Part shown: one piece after another, positions 6,501-15,452 of the stretch
Layout: every line of letters starts with the position of its first letter
Position numbering within the stretch: position 1 is the first letter of the stretch
DNA from: DAIMFL01 sp964372215
GTDB taxonomy: Bacteria > Pseudomonadota > Alphaproteobacteria > Dongiales > Dongiaceae
Reading direction: 5' to 3'
DNA: 18,655 nt
Assembly: GCA_964372215.1 (NCBI GenBank)
Contig: CAYJQC010000055.1
Span: forward strand, 1-18,655
Notes under the pieces: generated by a model
Databases searched by the model: none
The model's input: only the letters and a program-made list of their open reading frames with translations
Told to the model about the DNA's origin: nothing
Made by a program: the position numbers and the translations under genes

Positions 6501-6530
6501 CACAAGGGAGGGCCCCGGCCCTCCCTTGTG
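6501..6530. terminator. Terminator-like hairpin after the glutamate synthase operon
   Basis: CACAAGGGAGGG (6501-6512) and CCCTCCCTTGTG (6519-6530) form a perfect 12-bp stem with a 6-base GC loop. It lies 24 bases past the stop of the GltD-like gene on the minus strand. No T-run follows in either direction, so it may act as a weak terminator or an mRNA 3' end stabiliser. Confidence 0.6.
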
Positions 6531-6554
6531 GTCGCGAGCAGACCCACGGCGGCC

Positions 6555-9065
6555 TCAGTGCTTGCCGACCAGCGGAATTCCGGTCGCCTCGGCGGTCGCG
6601 ATCGTGATGCTGCGCAGGTCCTCGGGCTCGACATTCTCCAGCCGGGTCTTGCCGGTGCAGCGCGCCATGATCGAGGACTCCGCGGCGATGCTCTTGATCA
6701 GGTTCTCGGCCGCATGGGCGCGGTCGTCCGGCGAGCGATCGCCGTCGAACGCCATGCCGCCCGCGACGATCCGGCCGCCGACGGCGAGACCCATGGCGAC
6801 GCCGACCACCGATGCCTTGGCGCCGAGCCCGATCAGCTTGGCCACATCGGTGCCCGAGCGGACGCCGCCGAGATAGAGCAGATCGATCGATTCTTCCTTG
6901 TTGAGCCGGCGCAGAATCCTGACCGCGTCGCGCAGCACGGCGAAATCGGGGCGTCCGTCCAGCTCCGGCCACGGCCGGCCGACGCCGCTGCTGCCATCGA
7001 GCAGCAGCAGATCGAAGCCGTGCGAGAGGGCGTATGGAATCACGTCCTCGAGCGCGGTGCGCTGCACGGCGAGGCCGAGCAGCTGGTCCGGACGGGTGCG
7101 CTGCGGCAGGAACGGCACGAAGCGACCGCCCACCAGGAACACGGCGCCGGCAGCCGCCGGATCGGGTTGCTCGCCCGGCTCCAGCAATTGCAGCCAGGGC
7201 ACCGAGGAGTCGATCGGCCGCATGCCGACATAGCCGCAGCCGCTCGCCGCCACGCCCTTGGCCACGCCGGCCCGCACCTGTTCGGGCGCGTCGTCGAAGC
7301 CGGTGACCAGCACCGGAAGCGGCAGGGCGAGGCGTCCGCCGAGCGCAATGTCGGTGCGGCAGGCCTCGCGATAGGGATCGATCACCAGGCGCGACAGATT
7401 GGCCGGCAGGAAGACGATGTCCTCGAGATTGGCCGGATGGTCCGGCGCAAAGGGCAACGGCCGCGGCGCCAGGCGCTTCTGCAGCATGGCCTTGAGCCGC
7501 GGGCCGTCGGCGATGTTGGTGCGCGCCATCTCGAAGATGTCCTCGCGGGTGCGCACCGAATAGTCCGCCGTGCCGGTCTCGGCATCGCAGCGATAGCAAC
7601 GCGCAGCCTCGTTCCTTGCCGTCTCCAGGTCGTAGTCGGATTCGATTTCCGGGAAATCCACCGGATTGCGCCCCAGGCCATGGAACTCCTGTTCCTGGCG
7701 CGGGAACTTCTCCCACATGATGTCCTGGGCGACGGTGACGCGCCGCGTGCGATAGGGCGTTCTATAGGGCAGCGGGTCCGCGACCCCGTCCAGGAACGAC
7801 TGGATGCAGTATGCCGCCTTGTGGCCGTGATGCATGGCCACGACGATGGTCGACCCGCCGAAGGCACCGTCCCCGGCCGCGAACACCTTGGGATCCGGCG
7901 TGCGCATCGACGCGAAGTCGGCGTCGATGCGGTCCCACTTCATCATGCCGCGCTCGCGCAGCTCGGCGCTGTCGGCGGTCTGGCCGACCGCCGCGATCAC
8001 CATGCCGCAGGGAATGTCATGCTCCGAGCCCTCCACGGCCCGGAACTGGCGTCGGCCATCGGCGCCGGCCTCGCCCAGTTCGGTCTTCACGCAGCGCAAC
8101 GCCATGCGGTTGCCTTCGGCGACCACGGCCACCGGCTGTTCGTGATAGACGAACTCGATGTCTTCCTTGTGCGCGCCCTCGAGCTCGTCCCGGCGCGCCG
8201 GAATCTCCTTCGGGCCGCGACGGTAGATCACCTTCACGTGCTTGCAGCCGGGCAGCCGCTTGGCGACCCGGCAGGCATCCATGGCGACGTCGCCGCCGCC
8301 GATCACCAGCACGGTCTCCGGCATCTGCGGTCGCTCGCCGCGATTGATCCGGCGCAGGAAGCCGACCCCATCGACCACCAGGGGATGGTCATCGCCGGCC
8401 ACGTCCATGCGCTTGCCCCAGGATGCGCCGATGGTCAGCAGCAGCGCGTCGTGGCGCGATTTCAGCTGGTCGAGGGTGACATGGTCGCCGAGCGCGTGAT
8501 CGAGATGGACCTTGATGCCGGGGCAGCGCCGCAGCATCCGGTCGATGTCCTCCTGCAGGATGCGCTGCGGCAGGCGGAAGGCCGGGATGCCCCAGGCCAT
8601 CATCCCGCCCAGGCGGTCGGACATTTCGTAGATATGGACCTCGAACCCGACGAGGGCGAGATCCTGGGCGCAAGTCAGCCCGGCCGGACCGCCGCCGACG
8701 ATGCCGATGGTTTCCTTGCGGCTCACCTCGGCCGGCGGCAGATGGATCCTGGTGCCGAGGCGGTCCATGACGTAGCGCTTGAGATTGCGGATCGCGATCG
8801 GCCCATCGCTCACGGTGCGCCGACAGGCCGGCTCGCAAGGTGCGTCGCAGACCCGGCCGCAGACCGAGGACAGCGGGTTGGTGGCGGTGATCGCCTCGAA
8901 CGCCTCCTCGAGCTTGCCCTCCCAGATCATGCCGATATAGGACGGCGCATCGGTGCCGATCGGGCAGGCCTGCTGGCAGGGCGCCGGCACGAAATGCAGG
9001 TCGTCGGTGTCGTCGCGCAAGGCGGTGGCGAGCGTCACGGCGCCGCCGGCAAAGGGCTGGTTCAT
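6555..9065 (-). CDS. GltD-like NAD(P)H/FAD/Fe-S oxidoreductase with a C-terminal degenerate glutamate synthase FMN domain
   Basis: An 836-residue cytoplasmic reductase, far longer than GltD (about 450-480). Domains in order: an N-terminal Fe-S domain of the GltD/dihydropyrimidine dehydrogenase type with cysteines 30, 34, 69, 73, 77 and 81 (CQQACP, CGRVCDAPCEPAC); an FAD site GIVGGGPAG at 121-129; an NAD(P) site VIGGGDVAMDA at 254-264; the second FAD motif DPKVFAAGDG at 391-400; a CYRC pair at 490-493; then from about 560 to 836 a segment resembling the GltS FMN barrel (LGGVRSGTDVAKLIGLGAK; ENLIKSIAAESSIM; GKTRLENVEPEDLRSIT). That last domain lacks the 3Fe-4S cysteines and the PMSYGALS and GLQGSTGAA motifs seen in the upstream gene, so it is probably not catalytic. 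ATG at 9065 overlaps the upstream TGA as ATGA, implying translational coupling. It likely feeds NAD(P)H electrons to the FMN subunit. Confidence 0.9.
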   Translation of the reverse strand: MNQPFAGGAVTLATALRDDTDDLHFVPAPCQQACPIGTDAPSYIGMIWEGKLEEAFEAITATNPLSSVCGRVCDAPCEPACRRTVSDGPIAIRNLKRYVMDRLGTRIHLPPAEVSRKETIGIVGGGPAGLTCAQDLALVGFEVHIYEMSDRLGGMMAWGIPAFRLPQRILQEDIDRMLRRCPGIKVHLDHALGDHVTLDQLKSRHDALLLTIGASWGKRMDVAGDDHPLVVDGVGFLRRINRGERPQMPETVLVIGGGDVAMDACRVAKRLPGCKHVKVIYRRGPKEIPARRDELEGAHKEDIEFVYHEQPVAVVAEGNRMALRCVKTELGEAGADGRRQFRAVEGSEHDIPCGMVIAAVGQTADSAELRERGMMKWDRIDADFASMRTPDPKVFAAGDGAFGGSTIVVAMHHGHKAAYCIQSFLDGVADPLPYRTPYRTRRVTVAQDIMWEKFPRQEQEFHGLGRNPVDFPEIESDYDLETARNEAARCYRCDAETGTADYSVRTREDIFEMARTNIADGPRLKAMLQKRLAPRPLPFAPDHPANLEDIVFLPANLSRLVIDPYREACRTDIALGGRLALPLPVLVTGFDDAPEQVRAGVAKGVAASGCGYVGMRPIDSSVPWLQLLEPGEQPDPAAAGAVFLVGGRFVPFLPQRTRPDQLLGLAVQRTALEDVIPYALSHGFDLLLLDGSSGVGRPWPELDGRPDFAVLRDAVRILRRLNKEESIDLLYLGGVRSGTDVAKLIGLGAKASVVGVAMGLAVGGRIVAGGMAFDGDRSPDDRAHAAENLIKSIAAESSIMARCTGKTRLENVEPEDLRSITIATAEATGIPLVGKH

Positions 9066-11032
9066 GCTCGTCCCCGGGCCACCGCGGCCGGCAGGGATTG
9101 GCCGCGCTCGCGATACTCGGGCGCGTAGGGCAGCCCGGTGATCGCCGCCGCCTCCGGCGTGGTCGCCACCAGGTCGTCGCGCGACAGCTTGTGAATGTCG
9201 TCGATCCCGTGCGCCTGCGCGATCGCCGCGATCTGCCAGCGCATGATTTCCAGGAAGCGATGAATGTTCATCGCCTCGCGCTCGGTGTCGTAGCGCTTCT
9301 CGTGCTCGGGATCCTGGGTGGCGATGCCGACCACGCAGTTGCCGATATGGCACTGCATGCAGGCGATGCAGCCGCCGGCGATGATCGCCGAGGTGCCGAC
9401 CGATACCGCGGTGGCGCCGAGCGCGATCGCCTTGGCGGCGTCGACACCGTCCTTGATGCCGCCCATCAGCACGATCGGAAGCTTGCCCGCCATGCCGATA
9501 TCGGCGAGCGCGTCGAGCGCCTCCTGGATCGCCGCCAGGGTCGGGATGCCGACATACTCCAGCACCTCGTTGCCGGCGGCGCCGGTCGATCCCTGCAACC
9601 CGTCGAGCTGCACGTAGTCGAAGCCGTCCTTGAGGGCGATCTTGATGTCGTCGCGCACGCGCCCCGCCCCGAGCTTGACCGAAACCGGGATGCGGTAGCC
9701 GGTGGCCTCGCGGAACTCCTCGACCTTGATCACCAGGTCGTCGGCGCCGAGCACGTCGGGGTGGCGCGACGGCGAGCGCAGGTCGATCCCGTGCGGAATG
9801 CCGCGCACCCGCGCCAGTTCCGGCGTCACCTTCTTGGCCATGAGCTGGCCGCCGAGGCCTGGCTTGGCGCCCTGGGAAATGTAGATTTCCAGCCCGTTCG
9901 CCCGCTGCATGTCGTGCACGTTCCAGCCGAGTCGTCCCGCCAGGCACTGGAAGATGAGCTGGGCCGCCTGCTTGCGCTGCTCGTCCATCATGCCGCCTTC
10001 GCCGGTGTTCTCGGCGATGCCGGACAGCCGCGAGGCGATGGCGAGCGCCAGCTTGGCGGATTTCGACAGCGCGCCGTAGCTCATCGGCGCGATCATCACG
10101 GGCATGGAGAGCTTCAGTGGGTCGGCCCCGTGCTTGCCGCCGATCTCGGTGTAGAGATTGACCTTCTTGGCCGCGTCGGGGTCACCGCCGGCCTGCGACA
10201 GGTCGCGCTTGAAGGCAAGGTCGGTCAAATGCGGCAGCGGTCGCGCCGCGCCATAGCCACGGATCCGGTAGCGGCCGATCTGCGACTTGATATAGAGGTC
10301 CTCCTGCACCTTCTCGTTCCAATAGGACGAGCCATCGGAGAAGGTGAAGAATGGGATGTTGCGCCGCATCGGCTCCTGGGTCGCGTAGCGCAGCTTCTTG
10401 CCGGCGTTGACGATCTTCTTGAAGGTCCCGTCGAAGGACAGGCCATAGCGGCCGAGGAACTCGCGCACCGAGGCGATGTCGGCCTCGGTCGGGTCGGCCA
10501 GCATGGCGTCCGAGCCCAGCGAGTGCACCTCGCCGCCGACGAAGATTTCGCCGCCGGTCATGTCCTCGCCGACCTTCTCGCCGGAATTGCCGAGGATGAT
10601 GATGCGCCCGCCATACATCATGTAGCCGGCCATGAAATTGGCGTTGCCGGCGCAGCACAGCGTGCCGGCCTTCATCACCTGGCCGGCGCGCGAGCCGACA
10701 TTGCCCTTCACCACCACCTCGGCGCCGCGGATCGCGACGCCGGCGATGGCGCCGGCATTGCCGCCCACGACCACCGCGCCGGCATACATGTTGTCGGCCA
10801 GGCCCCAGCCGACATTGTGCTCGATCTCGAAACGCGCGCCGTCGGTCAGGCCGGCGCAGAAATAGCCGGCGGAGCCGTGCACCTTGACGGTGATCGGATG
10901 CACCAGGCCGACGCCGATATGGTGGCGCGCGTCGGGGTTGAGGACTTCGACGTCCTCGCCCCGCTCGCCGCATTGTCGGATGAGTTCGTTGGCCTTGCGG
11001 ACCGGTATGCTGGCTAAGTCGATCTTGACCAC
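9062..11032 (-). CDS. glxC/glxD: Fused GXGXG + FMN-binding glutamate synthase subunit (GlxC-GlxD fusion)
   Basis: A 656-residue enzyme chain joining two proteins that are separate in rhizobia (GlxC about 230, GlxD about 440 residues). Residues about 40-175 are the GXGXG right-handed helix domain (GWGLADNMYAGAVVVGGNAG, AGTLCCAGNANFMAG, GGRIIILGNSGEKVGEDMTGG split over turns). After a linker, residues about 290-656 form the FMN barrel: MIAPMSYGALS, ENTGEGGM, PGLGGQL, VKLGAG, LDGLQGSTGAA, MGGIKDGVDAAKAIALGA. Cysteines 555, 561 and 566 have the C-x5-C-x4-C spacing of the GltB 3Fe-4S cluster; Cys558 is extra. GTG at 11032 is chosen because GlxC-type sequence (KIDLASIPVRKANE) starts there; it overlaps the glxB stop by 19 bases. 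Reaction: ammonia from the glutaminase subunit is added to a 2-oxo acid, or to methylamine chemistry if this is an N-methylglutamate synthase (MgsBC); no gmaS or mgd genes are present here. Confidence 0.9.
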   Translation of the reverse strand: MVKIDLASIPVRKANELIRQCGERGEDVEVLNPDARHHIGVGLVHPITVKVHGSAGYFCAGLTDGARFEIEHNVGWGLADNMYAGAVVVGGNAGAIAGVAIRGAEVVVKGNVGSRAGQVMKAGTLCCAGNANFMAGYMMYGGRIIILGNSGEKVGEDMTGGEIFVGGEVHSLGSDAMLADPTEADIASVREFLGRYGLSFDGTFKKIVNAGKKLRYATQEPMRRNIPFFTFSDGSSYWNEKVQEDLYIKSQIGRYRIRGYGAARPLPHLTDLAFKRDLSQAGGDPDAAKKVNLYTEIGGKHGADPLKLSMPVMIAPMSYGALSKSAKLALAIASRLSGIAENTGEGGMMDEQRKQAAQLIFQCLAGRLGWNVHDMQRANGLEIYISQGAKPGLGGQLMAKKVTPELARVRGIPHGIDLRSPSRHPDVLGADDLVIKVEEFREATGYRIPVSVKLGAGRVRDDIKIALKDGFDYVQLDGLQGSTGAAGNEVLEYVGIPTLAAIQEALDALADIGMAGKLPIVLMGGIKDGVDAAKAIALGATAVSVGTSAIIAGGCIACMQCHIGNCVVGIATQDPEHEKRYDTEREAMNIHRFLEIMRWQIAAIAQAHGIDDIHKLSRDDLVATTPEAAAITGLPYAPEYRERGQSLPAAVARGRA

Positions 11033-11922
11033 GTGGCGTACGTCCCCGGCGGCGGTTCTCTGGTGTCGAGGGCACGACCCGGGAAGAGCTTGTTCAGCGA
11101 GACTTCCTCGGACGCGATAGCGATCAGGTTGTCGTCTTCGTACATGACCATCGGCTTGGCCGCCAAACGGTCCTTGGCGAAGCCGATCTCGTCCTTGGTC
11201 GAGACCAGGAAGGAGAAGGTGCCGTCGAGATCCTCGATGCAATCCCTGAGCGCGTCCTTGAGCGTCACGCCCTGGTCGAGCTTGTCGGCGAGATAGACGG
11301 CGATCAGCTCGCTGTCGTTGTCGGTATGGAACTCGAAATCGCGGCGCTCGAGCCGGCGGCGCATCTTCCAGTAGTTGGTGATCTGGCCGTTATGCACGAT
11401 CGCGACGTCGGCGAAGCCGGTCGCCCAGAACGGATGCGCCGCCTCGGGCTTGACGTCGGATTCGGTGGCCAGGCGCACATGGCCGATGCCGTGGGTGCCG
11501 TCGAACTTCCCGACGTGATAGAGATCGTCCACGTCATGGGCGCCGCCCACGTCCTTGATGATCTCGAGGCTGGCGCCCACCGACATCAGCTTCGCGGCGT
11601 CTTCCATCGCATAGGCGAACTTCTGCAGGTCGCCGGCGAAGCGGACGCGCACCCGGTAGTTGTTGCCCACAGTCTCCTCGTCGACGATCCGGGCGTCCTG
11701 GTGGTGCAGCGTCGTCTTGATGTGATGGATGGTCTGCTCGACCTCGGGACCCTGGCCGACGAAAAAACGCAGCACGAAGCCGCCCTCCTCCACCGGGTTG
11801 TAGAGCGCGAACCCGGTCGAATCGGGGCCGCGATGCTGGCAGCCGTCGAGCATGTCGATCAGCGCCTTCCCGACATGGCCGCCGCTCATATCCTTGTAGA
11901 GAATCCCAGCGATTCCGCACAT
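11014..11922 (-). CDS. glxB: Class II glutamine amidotransferase subunit of a split glutamate synthase (GlxB/MgsA-like)
   Basis: A 302-residue Ntn-type glutaminase that releases ammonia from glutamine. The N-terminal nucleophile is Cys2 (MCGIAG), exposed after Met removal. Other family motifs are CQHRGPDSTGF near residue 30, GHVRLAT (glutamine-binding Arg), HNGQITNYW and HTDNDSE (Asp binding the amino group), so the active site looks complete. Length matches GlxB and MgsA (about 300), and it corresponds to the first domain of full-length GltB. ATG at 11922 has GGGAGAGG upstream; the open frame extends to 12093 but that stretch contains the promoter. It is the first gene of a three-gene operon with overlapping junctions (19 and 4 bases). 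The partner pathway, GOGAT-like or N-methylglutamate-like, is unresolved. Confidence 0.92.
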   Translation of the reverse strand: MCGIAGILYKDMSGGHVGKALIDMLDGCQHRGPDSTGFALYNPVEEGGFVLRFFVGQGPEVEQTIHHIKTTLHHQDARIVDEETVGNNYRVRVRFAGDLQKFAYAMEDAAKLMSVGASLEIIKDVGGAHDVDDLYHVGKFDGTHGIGHVRLATESDVKPEAAHPFWATGFADVAIVHNGQITNYWKMRRRLERRDFEFHTDNDSELIAVYLADKLDQGVTLKDALRDCIEDLDGTFSFLVSTKDEIGFAKDRLAAKPMVMYEDDNLIAIASEEVSLNKLFPGRALDTREPPPGTYATWSRST

Positions 11923-12033
11923 GCTGACCTCTCCCGGGCCGGCGCCATCGCCCCCCGTTCCGCGGCGCCCCGGAGGGCAAGCGCAGAGCCGGGAACGGAC
12001 GGCGCAAGACCAAGTCCTGTTCAACGCGCCGCT

Positions 12034-12063
12034 ATAATGCCCGGAAAAAATGTTTCCTGTAAA
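12034..12063 (-). promoter_or_regulatory. Candidate sigma-70 promoter of the glx-like operon
   Basis: On the minus strand TTTACA (12063-12058, five of six with TTGACA) and CATTAT (12039-12034, four of six with TATAAT) are 18 bases apart. The region is locally AT-rich against a GC-rich background. It predicts a leader of about 105 bases before the glxB ATG. Confidence 0.5.
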
Positions 12064-12064
12064 G

Positions 12065-12095
12065 AATTGATAGCGCCGGCGCCGCGCCATCAATT
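12065..12095. promoter_or_regulatory. Inverted repeat, candidate operator of the glx-like operon
   Basis: AATTGATAGCGC (12065-12076) and GCGCCATCAATT-type sequence ending at 12095 form an inverted repeat with 11 of 12 paired positions and a 7-base centre. It abuts the candidate -35 element of the operon on its upstream side, the usual place for an activator. The regulator is unknown; no regulatory gene is adjacent. Confidence 0.45.
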
Positions 12096-12332
12096 GCGCA
12101 GCGTTGGAATCCGTCGGACTGATCCGGCTTCCGTCGACGGCGCAATCCTCAGGTGGCCGGCGAGAATGCGAGGCTCATCGCTCCTCGCCGTCCAATATCG
12201 GTTTTCTGTCGGCCACGGTCATGTGCCCGGCGCCGATCCGCCCGATAGTCGGTCCCTATGGCAGGATCGAGGGCTGACCCCGGCCTGGATGAGCGCCGGC
12301 ACAAGGCCAGATGTGAACCAAGGAACCACGCG
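12096..12332. other. Intergenic region before the Ldh_2 dehydrogenase
   Basis: Together with 11923-12095 this makes a 410-base gap between two divergent genes. Beyond the promoter and inverted repeat noted separately, I see no gene, RNA or clear plus-strand promoter with both elements. The frame of the dehydrogenase is open from 12258, but the added residues are not family-like. Confidence 0.5.
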
Positions 12333-13403
12333 ATGACAAAGTCCGACGCCGCGCCACGCTACGACGCGGTCGCGCTGATCGCCTTCGCCCGGGCGCTGTT
12401 CGGCGCCGCCGGCTGCGACGCCGACAAGGCGCGTGTGCTGGCGGAAGTGCTGGTCGAGGGCGACCTGCTCGGCCACACCACCCACGGGCTGCAGCTCGCC
12501 GCCGGCTATCTCGAGGAGATCGCCAACGGCACGATGACCGTGGCAGGCGAGCCGGAGACGGTGTCGGACCGCGGCGCGGTGGTGACCTGGGACGGACGAC
12601 GGTTGCCGGGCGTATGGCTGACCGTGAAGGCGCTCGATCTCGCCGCGGAGCGGGCAAAGCGCCTGGGGCTCGGCGCGGTTGCGATCCGCAACAGCCACCA
12701 CATCGCCTGCCTGGCTGCGTATCTGGAGCGTGTGACCCGCCAGGGCCTCATGGTCATGATCGCCAGCTCGGACCCGTCCGAGGCGACCGTCGCGCCGTTC
12801 GGCGGGCGCGGCGCGGTGTTCACCCCCGACCCGATCGCCGTTGGCATCCCGACCACAGGCGATCCGATCCTGATCGACATCAGCGCGTCCATCACCACCA
12901 ACGGCCTGACCAACCGCCTGCGCCGCGAAGGCAAGCGCTTTCCCGGTCCCTGGGCGCAGGACGCCGACGGCAATGCGACCGACGATCCCAACGCGCTGTT
13001 CACCGCGCCGCCGGGGACGCTGCTGCCGACCGGCGGGCGGGACCACGGCCACAAGGGCTATGCCCTCGCCCTCACCGTCGAGGCGCTGACCCAGGGCCTC
13101 TCCGGCTTTGGCCGGGTCAAGCCCCCGAAGAACTGGAGCGCCGGCGTGTTCGTCCAGGTCTGGGACCCCGAAGCCTTCGCCGGCCTGCCGCATTTCCAGG
13201 GCGAGATGCAATGGATCGCCGAGGCCTGCCGAAGCACGCCGCCGGTGCCGGGCGTCGACGCGGTGCGCCTGCCGGGCGAGCGCGGGCTGGCCAACAAGCG
13301 CGACGCGCTGGCGAACGGCGTGCCGCTCTATCCCGGGATCATGACCGCGCTAAAGCCCTGGGCGGAGAGGTCCGATGTTCTCTTTCCCGCCCCGCGCGCC
13401 TGA
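12333..13403 (+). CDS. Ldh_2-family malate/L-lactate-type NAD(P)-dependent dehydrogenase
   Basis: A 356-residue cytoplasmic oxidoreductase of the family that includes archaeal-type malate dehydrogenase, L-sulpholactate dehydrogenase, ureidoglycolate dehydrogenase (AllD) and diketogulonate reductase; these interconvert 2-hydroxy and 2-oxo acids and are unrelated to the Rossmann MDH/LDH family. Length is typical (about 330-360). Visible features: GHTTHGLQ near residues 47-53 (substrate-binding His region), the catalytic-His segment AIRNSHHIACLAAY at 117-130 (family form NSxHxG), FTPDPIAVGIPT for cofactor binding, and HGHKGYALALTVEALTQGLSG toward the C terminus. ATG at 12333 follows AAGGAA at 8-base spacing. 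It ends six bases before the convergent fumarase. The exact substrate is not decidable from the sequence. Confidence 0.88.
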   Translation: MTKSDAAPRYDAVALIAFARALFGAAGCDADKARVLAEVLVEGDLLGHTTHGLQLAAGYLEEIANGTMTVAGEPETVSDRGAVVTWDGRRLPGVWLTVKALDLAAERAKRLGLGAVAIRNSHHIACLAAYLERVTRQGLMVMIASSDPSEATVAPFGGRGAVFTPDPIAVGIPTTGDPILIDISASITTNGLTNRLRREGKRFPGPWAQDADGNATDDPNALFTAPPGTLLPTGGRDHGHKGYALALTVEALTQGLSGFGRVKPPKNWSAGVFVQVWDPEAFAGLPHFQGEMQWIAEACRSTPPVPGVDAVRLPGERGLANKRDALANGVPLYPGIMTALKPWAERSDVLFPAPRA

Positions 13404-13409
13404 GAAAGC

Positions 13410-15044
<1,635 letters not shown>

Positions 15045-15103
15045 GGGTTCTCGGTCCTGAGAGATGCGAGCAAAGAATGGGCGGAATTTCCGGTCCCGGG
15101 ACC

Positions 15104-15146
15104 GCCTTGCGCCGAATCGACCACGACAGCGCCGGCGGCGCAAGGC
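15104..15146 (-). promoter_or_regulatory. Perfect 11-bp inverted repeat in the fumarase leader region
   Basis: GCCTTGCGCCG (15104-15114) and CGGCGCAAGGC (15136-15146) are exact reverse complements with a 21-base loop. The inner end is 60 bases upstream of the fumarase ATG. It could be a structured leader or an operator; no T-run follows, so a classical terminator is unlikely. Confidence 0.5.
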
Positions 15147-15290
15147 CGTTGCACCCGGCACCCCGCCCCTCGGGGAGCAGCTGGACCGGCAATTGACCAG
15201 AGGTCGTACGGTGGTGGTTAACAGCGAGTCAGGCAAGTGTTCAGAAGTGAAACACCCCACGAGATTCATACTGCTACAGCCTCGTTAAGC

Positions 15291-15320
15291 TTGACTTTAT
15301 TGGCTTTTCCAAACGATAAT
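15291..15320 (+). promoter_or_regulatory. Sigma-70 promoter of the FecR-RTX adhesin gene
   Basis: TTGACT (15291-15296) and GATAAT (15315-15320) each match the consensus hexamers at five of six positions and are 18 bases apart. The 15290-15420 stretch is markedly AT-rich compared with the rest of the window. The implied start near 15327 leaves a leader of about 125 bases. Confidence 0.7.
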
Positions 15321-15452
15321 TATTAAAAGTTGGTTAACCATCTCGCGAATGGCGTGGGGAATTGGATTTAATAAACAAATTTGAATCGGCCTGTTTCTCT
15401 TCCGTTTGACTATCCTAGTCTTTCGGAACATGGCTGATCGACAGGAGCGGTC

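Noticed and set aside
6498..9128. An 876-codon open frame on the plus strand
   Set aside because: It lies opposite the GltD-like gene, whose minus-strand product has clear FAD, NAD(P) and Fe-S motifs. The plus-strand translation has no domain and is a high-GC antisense shadow.
6555..9947. One long minus-strand frame of 1130 codons as a single protein
   Set aside because: The part upstream of 9065 is an out-of-frame reading of the glutamate synthase FMN gene; the ATG at 9065, coupled to the TGA of that gene, is the natural start.
9098..11017. A 639-codon open frame on the plus strand
   Set aside because: Antisense shadow of the fused GXGXG/FMN subunit; composition is His/Ala/Gly-rich without any recognisable domain.
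12033..12038. Perfect TATAAT on the plus strand as a promoter for the Ldh_2 gene
   Set aside because: No -35-like hexamer lies 16-18 bases upstream on the plus strand, and it is almost 300 bases from the gene; the same bases fit a minus-strand -10.
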